DNA from: Mediterranea sp. (in: CFB group bacteria)
GTDB taxonomy: Bacteria; Bacteroidota; Bacteroidia; Bacteroidales; Bacteroidaceae
DNA length: 52,404 nt
Direction of reading: 5' to 3'
NCBI GenBank assembly: GCA_031287715.1
Contig: JAITSN010000089.1
Span: 1 to 52,404 of the forward strand
The notes under the pieces are model-generated. The model saw only the letters and a list, made by a program, of their open reading frames with translations, made no database searches and was not told the origin of the DNA. The translations under genes and the position numbers were made by a program. This document shows positions 1-8,645 of this stretch, piece by piece. Position 1 is the stretch's first letter. The number at the start of each line of letters is the position of its first letter.

Positions 1-1
1 C

Positions 2-1162
2 AGCCAGCTGGCATTCGAGATGAACTGCGAACACAACTTGGTAGAACTGTATGAAGAAATCAAAGAGCGGACGTATGCCCCTTCGCCGGCAATCTGCTTC
101 ATGGTCGACCATCCGGTAAAACGGGAAGTCTTTGCCTCGCAATTCCGCGACCGCGTAATACACCATTTGCTTTATAACTACCTGTCGCCGATCTTCGACC
201 TGAGGATGATCTACGATTGCTATTCATGCCGGAAAGGCAAAGGAACTTCGCTGGGCATAAACCGTTTCGAACACCACATACGCAGCTGTACGGACAACTA
301 CCGGCAGCAAGCCTGGGTGCTGAAACTCGATGTTAAAGACTTCTTCATGAGCATAAACCGGCACAAACTCTATGTGCTGGTAGAAAACACACTGAACCGG
401 CATTGGAAACTGCACCCTGACTTCGACCACAAACGGAATAGCGGGGTAGACAGAGACACGCTGATGTACCTGCTGAGCCGGATCATCTACTGGGATCCTG
501 CCGACGGCTGCAACATACGCGGAAAACTGTCCGAATGGTACGGCCTGCCCCCGTCAAAAAGCCTGCTGACTACCCCTCCGGGCGTAGGATTACCCATCGG
601 CGACCTCACGTCGCAACTGTTCAGCAACCTGTACCTGCACAAGCTGGACGTATTTGTAAAACACACGCTGTGCTGCAAACACTACGGGCGCTATGCCGAC
701 GATTTCTTTATCGTGCACCCGAGCAAAACATTCCTGCGGGAGCTGGTACCCCTTATCCGCGACTTCCTGAGCCGGGACCTGGAGCTGATCCTTCATCCCA
801 AAAAAATCTACCTGCAAGAATGCCGGAAAGGCGCCCCTTTTCTGGGAAGCGTGATCAAACCCTACCGCCGCTATGCCGGAAACCGTTCCGTAAAGAGCTT
901 CAACAAGGCCGTAACCCGCATATCCGAAGAGATAGACAGATACAGAACAGCAAATATCCTTCCTGACGTGCGTTGGCTTGAGCAGCAACGCAGCGTGCTA
1001 AACTCATACCTGGGATACTTTGCCAATTACAAAAGCCGCAAGATCGTAACCAAACGCATCATGAAATCGTCCCTGCCGGAGTATTTCAATATCCCGTCAG
1101 ACTGTAGCCGGGCAATCATCAGAAAGTACCGGCTCGAAGAACAGCACATGGCTAAAAAATAA
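2..1162 (+). CDS. DGR-type reverse transcriptase (5' end outside window)
   Basis: RNA-directed DNA polymerase of the diversity-generating retroelement class. In such systems the RT copies a template repeat, with adenine mutagenesis, into a variable repeat of a target gene. The frame is open from base 2, before the first visible Met at base 20, and the residues there already fit the family, so the gene starts left of the window. Counting from that Met, I see the catalytic KLDVKDFF motif (about 102-109), LPIGDLTSQ (about 191-199) and YADDFF (225-230, at base 692). The IGxxxSQ form, instead of the QGxxxSP of group II intron and retroviral RTs, is the usual DGR signature, and LHPKKIYLQ also fits. 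No maturase or HNH domain follows. The usual partners (template repeat, accessory gene, variable-repeat target) are not seen downstream, so they should lie to the left. Confidence 0.88.
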   Translation, partial: SQLAFEMNCEHNLVELYEEIKERTYAPSPAICFMVDHPVKREVFASQFRDRVIHHLLYNYLSPIFDLRMIYDCYSCRKGKGTSLGINRFEHHIRSCTDNYRQQAWVLKLDVKDFFMSINRHKLYVLVENTLNRHWKLHPDFDHKRNSGVDRDTLMYLLSRIIYWDPADGCNIRGKLSEWYGLPPSKSLLTTPPGVGLPIGDLTSQLFSNLYLHKLDVFVKHTLCCKHYGRYADDFFIVHPSKTFLRELVPLIRDFLSRDLELILHPKKIYLQECRKGAPFLGSVIKPYRRYAGNRSVKSFNKAVTRISEEIDRYRTANILPDVRWLEQQRSVLNSYLGYFANYKSRKIVTKRIMKSSLPEYFNIPSDCSRAIIRKYRLEEQHMAKK

Positions 1163-1175
1163 AGCAGCCGGCTTC

Positions 1176-1299
1176 ATTTACCCATTTACCATTTAATACC
1201 ATTTATAATCTACGCCGGTATTAAATGGTAAATGGTATATGGTAAATGGTAAATGAAGAGATGGTAAGTGGTAAATGAAGAGATGGTAAATGAAGGGGG
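1176..1299. repeat. ATTTACC-type low-complexity spacer repeat
   Basis: The space between the convergent RT and SusD-like genes consists almost wholly of variants of ATTTACCATTTA and its complement, including near-tandem copies of about 22 bases ending in AAATGAAGAG (about 1240-1290). The same vocabulary recurs at 15.7, 37.0, 48.0 and 52.3 kb. It is non-coding and its role is unknown. Confidence 0.75.
1182..1235. terminator. Inverted repeat between convergent genes, likely bidirectional terminator
   Basis: CCATTTACCATTTAATACC (1182-1200) is exactly complementary to GGTATTAAATGGTAAATGG (1217-1235), giving a 19-bp stem with a 16-base loop. It lies between the RT stop and the SusD-like stop, so it could end transcripts from both sides. 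The stem is AT-rich with no clear U tract, so termination is inferred from position and folding only. Confidence 0.5.
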
Positions 1300-1301
1300 T
1301 A

Positions 1302-2945
1302 TTATAAGATGTTATACCCAACGTCCCACCAAAGCCGGGTGCCTCCGTTGTCGGCTCCGCCGAGATGTTTCAGGAGTGTGTCGTATTGACAGGGATTGCT
1401 GCTCCGGAGGGTTGCCGGGAAGGGTATACGGCGTATCATGATGCCGGTATCTATTGTACCGTTGCTGTTGTTTTCTTTTACGGGGAAGAGCTTTGGGTAT
1501 CCTGTACGCCGTTGCTCACTCCATGCTTCTACGCCTTCCGGATAGGATGCGATCCACTTTTGGGTGATGATGCGCTCCAGCTTTCTTTGGTCCGGTTCGT
1601 CATCATTCCATTTGGGTGTGATGCCGGTTGCAGCGCTTATATCGAACCGGCTTTCAAAGGCGTCTTTATAGCCGGCCGGCGTTTTATTGCTGTTCAGGTA
1701 GCTGTTGATGCTATTGCCCACCCCCCACTGTGAGAGTGACGCACGTATGCCGTTCTCGTAGCAGCTTCCCGGGCTTTCTGTGGTGTAGTTCCGGAGGGCG
1801 GCTTCGGCTCGCAGGAACCAGACTTCTGCGGGGGTCATCAGTATGGCGTTTGTGTTTTTGGCGACTGTGCTTTTGGCATGACGGCTGTAGTTTCCATGCT
1901 TAACGTTAATGCCTTGGCGGATACCGGCATAGGTTCTTTCTATGGGGAAGCGGTAGCTGATGCGGTCTTCCTTATTGATGACTTTGCTATTGCCTTCTGC
2001 GGTTTCAAAGTACTTGGGCAGGCGGGGGTCTTCGTATCCTGTGAGAAAGGATTGCATATTGGCATTGATGAATACTTCTCCCCAGGACTTGTTGATCTCT
2101 CCCAGGGGATTTGTGTATATACCGGAAGCGGCATCAACGGATATGAGGTGCGTGCCGGCCTGGAGGAATCCGATGCCGGATTGGAAGCATTTCCGGGTCT
2201 CACTTCCGGCTCTTACGCGGTCTACGTTGGAGATGCGGATGGCTAAGCGCAGCCGCAATGAATTGGCAAAGCGCAGCCATTCGTCGTATGTCTTTGTCCG
2301 GGTCAGGAGATCGAATTTATGGAAGGATTCTGTTCCCGGGTTGGTTGTGATGAACGTTTGTATCAACCGGATACCTTCTTCAAGGTCGGCGAAGAATTGA
2401 TGATACGCTTCTTGGAGTGTTTCGGGGTCGGAGCCGGTATCGGTCCCGAAGCGGGAATAGACTAACGGGCCGTACTGGTCGGCGATGCGGTGCATGACGG
2501 CTACCTTGAGGATCTTGGTGATCCCGAGGAAGGGTGTCATGCCGGCTTGGCTGTTTATGGCTTCGGACTTATGGATGGCGGGCATGATGTAACCATAGGT
2601 GTTGATCCAGTTGCTTGAGGTCCAGCCTTCGTCTAAGTTATACACTGAATTTTTGGCGAATAATTCTTTGGTGCAGTCATGGAAGTAGCCGCAGAACATG
2701 TCTGCCGTCAGGTTCTGCATGACTTGGAAAGGCCAGTTTACACCTCCTCCCCAGTCGTAGTTAAAGTAGATGCCTTTCTGGATGATCAGCATGTTCAACC
2801 CGTACCTGTTGAGGTCGTATTCTTGCTTGGTATGGGGGAAACCGGTATTGTCCGTATTGTAGCTCTTAAAAGGGGCTGTGCATGACAATAGCCAGGCAGT
2901 GCTTGCCAGCAACCACCGGGCAGTGATGGAACGATTGTTATTCAT
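1302..2945 (-). CDS. SusD/RagB-family outer-membrane lipoprotein
   Basis: Surface lipoprotein that forms the lid and ligand-binding partner of a SusC-type transporter. The 547-residue protein begins with a lipoprotein signal peptide and a lipobox ending at Cys22 (LLSC). The rest fits the SusD-like_2 branch of the family: an alpha-helical TPR-like scaffold with regions such as WINTYGYIMPA, TPAEVWFLRAEAALRN (helix near the C-terminal third) and EGVEAWSEQRRTGYP near the end. Length is normal. It starts 14 bases after the stop of the SusC-like gene, so the two are surely co-transcribed. The substrate cannot be read from the sequence, and no glycoside hydrolase or peptidase gene accompanies the pair. 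This branch is often found with short, enzyme-free SusCD pairs. Confidence 0.92.
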   Translation of the reverse strand: MNNNRSITARWLLASTAWLLSCTAPFKSYNTDNTGFPHTKQEYDLNRYGLNMLIIQKGIYFNYDWGGGVNWPFQVMQNLTADMFCGYFHDCTKELFAKNSVYNLDEGWTSSNWINTYGYIMPAIHKSEAINSQAGMTPFLGITKILKVAVMHRIADQYGPLVYSRFGTDTGSDPETLQEAYHQFFADLEEGIRLIQTFITTNPGTESFHKFDLLTRTKTYDEWLRFANSLRLRLAIRISNVDRVRAGSETRKCFQSGIGFLQAGTHLISVDAASGIYTNPLGEINKSWGEVFINANMQSFLTGYEDPRLPKYFETAEGNSKVINKEDRISYRFPIERTYAGIRQGINVKHGNYSRHAKSTVAKNTNAILMTPAEVWFLRAEAALRNYTTESPGSCYENGIRASLSQWGVGNSINSYLNSNKTPAGYKDAFESRFDISAATGITPKWNDDEPDQRKLERIITQKWIASYPEGVEAWSEQRRTGYPKLFPVKENNSNGTIDTGIMIRRIPFPATLRSSNPCQYDTLLKHLGGADNGGTRLWWDVGYNIL

Positions 2946-2959
2946 GGGTTATGTTGTTA

Positions 2960-5900
2960 TCAGAATGTGAACTTGATGTTGAAGCCGATGCTTCGGGTGG
3001 CCGGCAGGCCAAAGACGTCGACGCCCAGGCAGCTGTTGCCTGTGGACATAACGGTATCCGGATCGAAGGGGGCGGCTTTGTGGAAGAAGAAGAGGTTACG
3101 TGCTGTAAGTGAGAGGTCGATGGCGCCGGATAGCTTTGTTCTTTCAAGGAGGCTCTTTGGGAGTGTGTATCCTAAGGATAGCTCACGCAGGCGGATGTTG
3201 GTGGCGCTGTACATATAGTATTCCGTAATGGTACCGTTGCGTGTGCCGGCGTGTTTGTAGAATGATTCTACGTCGGTGAACCGTTGCCCTTTGATCTCCA
3301 CGTACCCTTTCCCGCGTGCTTCGGCTGTGTTGGCGCTGACGCCCCTGTAGTCCAGCTCGGCCTGCGTTTGCGAGAAGACGTCGCCTCCAATCCTGGCGTC
3401 TATGAGGATGTACAGTACGATGCCCTTACAGGTTAATTCATTGCTCCAGCCCATCATGCAGCGGGGGTTACAGTTGCCTGTCTTTTCGGTATTTCCGCTT
3501 CCGGTGGTCAGTGGGAGTCCTTTCGCGTTCAGCTTGAGTGTTCCATCGGCATTGCGGTCGAACTTCCAGCCGTAGATGTCCCCGAATGATCCGCCTTCCT
3601 TCAGTCGCATGGCATAGCTCATGGAGAATCCTTCGTCGCCATAGATGAAGCTGTTCAGGCTCGGGTGCAGCTTGACGATCTTGTTTTTATGGGCCGAGAA
3701 GGTGATGCCTGTTTCCCAGCTGAAAGGCGCGTGTATGGCCGGAATGGCGTTCACTGTTGCTTCCAATCCTTTGTTTTCTATGTTTCCTGCATTGACCATG
3801 TAGTATTTGTACTTGGCGCCGGCGGAGGAAGGCAGTGTGAGCAGCTGGTTCCGGGTGTTTGTTTTATAAAAGGCAAGGCTAAGTTCCAGTCGCCGGTTGA
3901 AGAGTTTCCATTCTGTGCCAAGCTCGATGGAGATGCTCAATTCGGGCTTGAGTACGTCGAACGGAGCGCGGTCGTTGCCTTGAATTGCTCCGCCTGCCAT
4001 GATGTGGTCTTCGGGTTTACTGTAAAAGGGCGGCAGGTCGTTTCCCACTTGCGCCCAGGAGGCGCCGGCTTTTCCGGATGATACCCAAGGTGGCATCTGC
4101 AGCGTGTTACTGATGATCCACGACAGTCCGGCGGAGGAATAGAAGTAGCTCCGGTTCTGTGTGCCGGCGAGGGTCGAAGACCAGTCGTTGCGGGCGGTGA
4201 GGTCGATATAGATCCTTTTGTTCCAACCGAGCTGCGCTGTTGCCAGCAGTGACTGTATCTCACGGCGTTTGTCGATGCTCTCGTCAATGTGCGCATTGGT
4301 GTTCATCACTATGTTGGAGACGGTGAATACGTTCGGGTAGTATAAGGATGCCGTCCGGGAATCTAAGTACAGGGAGTTGACGCTGGTGTGGTTGATGCTT
4401 GCGCCTATGGCTCCGTTGGCCGTCCACCGTCCCCGGGCATAGTCGGCCAAGGCCATGACGTCTCCATAAAGGAGTAGTTCTGAGCGGTTCTGATGGATAT
4501 AACGGCCGTTCGGGTATCCGGTGCCGGAGCCATCCGGGTAATAGATCCCCGCGAGGTCGGCAGCGGTAGATGCGTACATCTTTTGTTTGAAGTTGTCGCT
4601 GATGTAGTCGGCCGTACCGCGGGCCTGGATGCTTATCTGCGGGTTGATCTTCAGCGTTGCGCTTAGGCCGGCGATTGTACGGTAGCGCTTGTCGTCACTC
4701 AGGACGCGCCTGATGAGCCAGTATGGGTTTTGTTCCAGGCCGGTTATCCGGGTGTGCCAGCTTTGAACATTCATTCTTCTTTCGGGGTCGTATGTTTCAA
4801 AGTCCGTGCGGTACCTTTCCATACTTTCGCCTCTTGGAAATCCATACAGGCCAACCAGCGGGTTGAGGTAGTATCCTCCCGTTACGGGGCGGTTCCTGAT
4901 CGTCTGCCGGATCAGGTTGAGGTTGCCGTCCAACTTCAGCCGTCCGGAGAATAAGGTTGCTGTTTGGTGGACGTTCAGGTTGTGCCTGTTCAGCGAGTTT
5001 CCCTTGATGATGCCTTCCCCGCGGGTATTTCCGTAGGAGAAGTAGGTTTGGATGGTTTCATTCCCTGCGGTGAGTGTAAGTGCATGGATAGCGTTTCTTC
5101 CTCTCCGGAAGAAACGTTCTGCGTTTTTGTCATCCTTAAGCGCTGCCTTCTCGCCCCAGCTTGTTTTGTTCGCATCCGTTCCGTAGCTGTTTTGGAGCTT
5201 GGGCAGCGTTGCGGGCCGGTCGAAAGTAAGGCTGGAGGAGAGGGTTATTCTTTTAAAGCCGTCCCGGCCCTTCCGGGTTGTGACCATGATGACTCCGTTG
5301 GCTGCCTGTGACCCATACAGGGCTGCTGCTGATGCCCCTTTAAGGATGTGGATGCTTTCAATATCTTCCGGATTGAGGTTTGATATGCCGTCGCTGCCGT
5401 CCCTGTTGCCGGAGTCGGCCACGCCTCCAAGGATGGTAAACACCTGTTCGGTAGCACTGTTTAATATGGGCATCCCGTCGACCACGTATAAAGGTTGGTT
5501 GTTCCCATTGACGGACCGGCTTCCCCGGATACTGACCTTGACGGATCCGCCCGGCCCCGATGAGCTTCGGTTAATTTGCACGCCGGATACCTTGCCGGAT
5601 AGTGTGTTGATCATATGGGGATCTTTTGCCCGTACAAGTTCGTTGCTCTCAATGCGTTGTGTGGAGCAGGTGAGCGACGCTTCCTTCTTTGCAATCCCCA
5701 TCGCAGTAACGACTACGGCTTCAATGGCCTGGGCTTCTTCTTCCATGCGGACAGTCAGCTGTGTTCTTCCGTCGACAGGGACGGTTTGAGCCTTATAGCC
5801 CACGTAAGACACATCGAGTGTGTTGCCGCCGCCGGTCATGTTTATCCGGAAACGGCCGCCGGCATCTGTAATCGTACCGGCATCGGTGCCTTGCTCTACA

Positions 5901-6277
5901 ACATTGGCTCCGGCGACGGGATCGCCTTTCGTGTCCGTCACAATGCCTTCAACGGTTAGCGTATGCTTCCGGTGCGATTCTTCCTTGCTTCCGGTAAGAA
6001 CGATATGGTTGCCTTCCATAATATAACGGATACCTGTTCCTCTGAATGTTTCCTCCAGGATTGCGGCGACGCTTTTCCTCTCTGCGCCGACCACTACGGT
6101 ACGCCGTACGTCTACCGTTCTTTTACTGTAAACAAAGAGATAGTCTGTTTGCGATTCGATTTGGGCAATCAGTTCGGCGATTCTGATGGGGGACTTGAGG
6201 ATGCTCACGTTGGCGTTCTGCGCATATACAGGATAAATGCAAGCCAGGGCCAAAAGGGTAACAAGATGTCTTTTCAC
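2960..6277 (-). CDS. SusC/RagA-family TonB-dependent transporter with STN domain
   Basis: Outer-membrane TonB-dependent importer of 1105 residues. Domains in order: signal peptide (1-19, cut after VYA), STN domain (about 30-95), carboxypeptidase-regulatory-like domain (about 108-185), a TonB-box-like stretch EAVVVTAMGI, plug (about 205-335, with LYVVDGMPI and GASAAALYGSQAANGVI), then a beta barrel ending in an aromatic residue (FNIKFTF). The start codon is GTG at 6277, giving MKRHLVTLLAL. The STN domain is typical of transporters that signal to a FecR-type anti-sigma factor and an ECF sigma factor, but no such pair is encoded here. It heads a two-gene operon with the SusD-like gene and needs the ExbB/ExbD/TonB machinery, one set of which is encoded at 38.7-40.7 kb. 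The substrate is unknown. Confidence 0.95.
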   Translation of the reverse strand: MKRHLVTLLALACIYPVYAQNANVSILKSPIRIAELIAQIESQTDYLFVYSKRTVDVRRTVVVGAERKSVAAILEETFRGTGIRYIMEGNHIVLTGSKEESHRKHTLTVEGIVTDTKGDPVAGANVVEQGTDAGTITDAGGRFRINMTGGGNTLDVSYVGYKAQTVPVDGRTQLTVRMEEEAQAIEAVVVTAMGIAKKEASLTCSTQRIESNELVRAKDPHMINTLSGKVSGVQINRSSSGPGGSVKVSIRGSRSVNGNNQPLYVVDGMPILNSATEQVFTILGGVADSGNRDGSDGISNLNPEDIESIHILKGASAAALYGSQAANGVIMVTTRKGRDGFKRITLSSSLTFDRPATLPKLQNSYGTDANKTSWGEKAALKDDKNAERFFRRGRNAIHALTLTAGNETIQTYFSYGNTRGEGIIKGNSLNRHNLNVHQTATLFSGRLKLDGNLNLIRQTIRNRPVTGGYYLNPLVGLYGFPRGESMERYRTDFETYDPERRMNVQSWHTRITGLEQNPYWLIRRVLSDDKRYRTIAGLSATLKINPQISIQARGTADYISDNFKQKMYASTAADLAGIYYPDGSGTGYPNGRYIHQNRSELLLYGDVMALADYARGRWTANGAIGASINHTSVNSLYLDSRTASLYYPNVFTVSNIVMNTNAHIDESIDKRREIQSLLATAQLGWNKRIYIDLTARNDWSSTLAGTQNRSYFYSSAGLSWIISNTLQMPPWVSSGKAGASWAQVGNDLPPFYSKPEDHIMAGGAIQGNDRAPFDVLKPELSISIELGTEWKLFNRRLELSLAFYKTNTRNQLLTLPSSAGAKYKYYMVNAGNIENKGLEATVNAIPAIHAPFSWETGITFSAHKNKIVKLHPSLNSFIYGDEGFSMSYAMRLKEGGSFGDIYGWKFDRNADGTLKLNAKGLPLTTGSGNTEKTGNCNPRCMMGWSNELTCKGIVLYILIDARIGGDVFSQTQAELDYRGVSANTAEARGKGYVEIKGQRFTDVESFYKHAGTRNGTITEYYMYSATNIRLRELSLGYTLPKSLLERTKLSGAIDLSLTARNLFFFHKAAPFDPDTVMSTGNSCLGVDVFGLPATRSIGFNIKFTF

Positions 6278-6470
6278 GGCAGGTTCAGGTTTACTTCGAT
6301 TTATACTTCATTAAAGAATGACGGGGTAAATATAGTACGAAAGATATAAATGAGCTGTCTCCAACCTGTATTTTTGCAATGCTGCCGCAGGCAGGAAAAT
6401 GCTGCGGTGCAGGGCTTGGCCCTCTCTTCAATAAATATACAGTAAGACGAAGATAATCCAGGCTTTTTTG
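6278..6470. other. Divergent intergenic region between susC-like gene and metF
   Basis: About 190 bases separate the GTG of the SusC-like gene from the metF promoter. On the minus strand TATCTTTC at 6350-6343 matches the TAnnTTTG element at all but the last base and could serve the susC-like gene. A small GC-rich palindromic patch (CCGCAG ... CTGCGG, about 6390-6408) may form a hairpin. No gene is seen. Confidence 0.35.
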
Positions 6471-6478
6471 TATTTTTG
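6471..6478 (+). promoter_or_regulatory. Bacteroides-type -7 element for metF operon
   Basis: TATTTTTG is an exact match to TAnnTTTG. Transcription should start at about 6484-6486, so the ATG at 6487 would have essentially no leader. This supports the ATG at 6523 as the metF start. No good -33 TTTG lies 19-21 bases upstream. Confidence 0.5.
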
Positions 6479-6522
6479 CCTCAAGTATGTATATTTATCG
6501 TATAGATCCGAATAAAATAAGC

Positions 6523-7476
6523 ATGAAAATCATCAATTTGATACAAGATACACAGAGGACAACCTTCTCATACGAAATTCTACCGCCGCTGAAAGGAACG
6601 GGAATCGACAAATTATACGAAACGATAGATACCTTAAGAGAATTTGATCCTAAATATATCAATATCACTACGCACCGCAGCGAGTATGTCTACAGTGACC
6701 TGGGCAATGGAACGTTCCGGCAGAACAGGCTGCGCCGCCGCCCGGGGACGGTTGCCGTCGCCGCCGCTATCCGGAACAAATATGATATTACCGTCGTTCC
6801 GCATATCCTGTGCAGCGGCTTTTCGCGGGAGGAAACGGAATATGTCCTGCTCGACTTGCAGTTTCTGGGGATCACCGACCTGCTGGTGCTCAGGGGCGAC
6901 AAGGCAAAGCACGAATCGTCATTCATCCCCGAGGCCGACGGATATATGCACGCCATTGACCTGCAAGAGCAGATCAATCAATTCAACAAGGGTGTTTTCG
7001 TTGACGGCTCCGAGATGAAAGTCACGGCAACGCCTTTCTCGTATGGTGTTGCCTGCTATCCGGAAAAGCATGAGGAAGCGCCGAATATGGACACGGACAT
7101 TTTCTGGCTGAAGAAGAAGGCCGAAGCCGGCGCCGAATATGCCGTCACCCAACTGTTTTATGACAACCGGAAGTATTTCGAGTTCGTGGATAAAGTTAAA
7201 GAGGCGGGGATTGATATTCCGATCATACCGGGCATCAAGCCGCTCACGCGGATGGCCCAACTGAGCATGATCCCGAAAACATTCAAGGTAGACCTGCCGG
7301 AAGATCTGACGCGGGAAGTTGCAAAATGCAAGAATGATGAAGCCGTGCGCCGCGTCGGCGTAGAATGGTGCATCGCCCAATGCCGGGAATTGATAGCGCA
7401 TGGGGCGTCCGGCATTCATTTTTATTCCATTGCCGCCGCAGACAGTATCAGAGACGTGGCCAAAACAATCTATTAA
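6523..7476 (+). CDS. metF: Methylenetetrahydrofolate reductase
   Basis: Flavoprotein that reduces 5,10-methylene-THF to 5-methyl-THF, feeding methionine synthesis. I start it at 6523 (MKIINLIQDTQ) rather than 6487, because the former matches family N-termini and the latter sits at the predicted transcription start. The 317-residue length fits the single-domain bacterial enzyme. Visible signatures: FSYEILPPLKG near residue 20, which holds the catalytic Glu of the usual FEFFPP motif; NITTHRSEYVYSD; VPHILCSGF; and LVLRGDKAKHE, a flavin-binding region. It is first in an apparent operon metF - holB - ricT-like - gldH, ending two bases before the next start. Confidence 0.96.
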   Translation: MKIINLIQDTQRTTFSYEILPPLKGTGIDKLYETIDTLREFDPKYINITTHRSEYVYSDLGNGTFRQNRLRRRPGTVAVAAAIRNKYDITVVPHILCSGFSREETEYVLLDLQFLGITDLLVLRGDKAKHESSFIPEADGYMHAIDLQEQINQFNKGVFVDGSEMKVTATPFSYGVACYPEKHEEAPNMDTDIFWLKKKAEAGAEYAVTQLFYDNRKYFEFVDKVKEAGIDIPIIPGIKPLTRMAQLSMIPKTFKVDLPEDLTREVAKCKNDEAVRRVGVEWCIAQCRELIAHGASGIHFYSIAAADSIRDVAKTIY

Positions 7477-7478
7477 GT

Positions 7479-8600
7479 ATGCTTTTCAGGGATGTCATAG
7501 GGCAGGGCACGGCCAAGGCACGGCTCATACAGGAAGTGCATGAAGGAAGGATTCCTCATGCGCAGCTGATCTGCGGCCCTGAAGGAATCGGCAAGATACC
7601 TCTTGCCCTTGCATACGCCCGTTTCATCTGTTGCGCGAACCGGAAGGAAGCCGATGCCTGCGGCGCCTGCCCGTCCTGTGTCAAATTCAACAAGCTGGTT
7701 CATCCCGACGTGCATTTCGTCTATCCGATCATAAGCGCCAAAGGGAAAAAAGATGTGTGCGACGACTATATTGCCGACTGGCGCCGGTTTGTCATCAATA
7801 ACCCTTATTTCAGTTTAAGCCATTGGCTGAACGAGATAAGCGTGGAAAACTCCCAAGCCATCATCTACGCCAAAGAAAGCGATGAGATAGCCCGTAAGCT
7901 CAGCCTGAAATCAAGCGAAGGCGGGTATAAATTTGTAATCCTCTGGCTACCGGAAAAAATGCACCCGGTATGCGCCAACAAACTGCTGAAGCTGCTTGAA
8001 GAACCACCCGGAAAGACGGTCTTCCTGCTGGTTTCCGAAGCGCCGGATATGATACTCGGCACGATACTCAGCCGTGCGCAACGTTTCAATATGAAGAAAA
8101 TAGACGAAGAGGATATCGCCGGAACCCTCGAAAACAACTACGGCATACAACCGAAAGAAAGCAAGGCGATTGCGCGCGTAGCAAACGGCAACTTCATCAA
8201 AGCACTCGAAGCCATTCACCTGAACAAGGACAAACAACTCTTCTTTGACTTGTTTGTCAGCCTGATGCGCTTGTCTTACCAGCGCAGGATCAAAGAACTG
8301 AAACAATGGAGCGAGCAGGTGGCAGGTCTGGGACGGGAACGGCAGAAAAGCTTCCTGGAATACTGCCAGCGCATGGTCAGGGAAAACTTTATCTACAACC
8401 TGCACAATCCCGATCTGATATATATGATGCCCGACGAACAGAACTTCGCCGCACGGTTCGCACCCTTCATCAATGAACGGAACATAACAGGGCTGATGAA
8501 CGAAATGAGCGAAGCCGAAAAGCATGTGCAGAAAAACGTAAATGTAAAGATGGTCTTCTTTGATTTCTCTTTGAAAATGATTGTACTATTAAAACAATAA
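7479..8600 (+). CDS. holB: DNA polymerase III delta-prime subunit (clamp loader)
   Basis: Clamp-loader subunit of the replicative polymerase, 373 residues. The start at 7479 gives MLFRDVIGQGTAKARLIQEV, a standard AAA+ clamp-loader N-terminus; the frame is open further upstream but overlaps metF. Features: a P-loop-like GPEGIGK followed by Ile instead of Thr/Ser, fitting the ATPase-inactive delta-prime role; a zinc-binding cysteine cluster (CCANRKEADACGACPSC); LLKLLEEPP; and a sensor-1-like ILSRAQRF, the SRC motif region. The C-terminal collar domain is recognisable only by position. The gene lies 2 bases after metF and 45 bases before the PSP1-domain gene. Confidence 0.9.
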   Translation: MLFRDVIGQGTAKARLIQEVHEGRIPHAQLICGPEGIGKIPLALAYARFICCANRKEADACGACPSCVKFNKLVHPDVHFVYPIISAKGKKDVCDDYIADWRRFVINNPYFSLSHWLNEISVENSQAIIYAKESDEIARKLSLKSSEGGYKFVILWLPEKMHPVCANKLLKLLEEPPGKTVFLLVSEAPDMILGTILSRAQRFNMKKIDEEDIAGTLENNYGIQPKESKAIARVANGNFIKALEAIHLNKDKQLFFDLFVSLMRLSYQRRIKELKQWSEQVAGLGRERQKSFLEYCQRMVRENFIYNLHNPDLIYMMPDEQNFAARFAPFINERNITGLMNEMSEAEKHVQKNVNVKMVFFDFSLKMIVLLKQ

Positions 8601-8645
8601 CGGCAGATATAGCCGCCACGGAGTTAAAATACTTAATGAACGAAA

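Noticed and set aside
2-1162. Group II intron or retron RT
   Set aside because: The IGxxxSQ motif fits DGR RTs, and no maturase/HNH domain or msr/msd-like structure is visible downstream.
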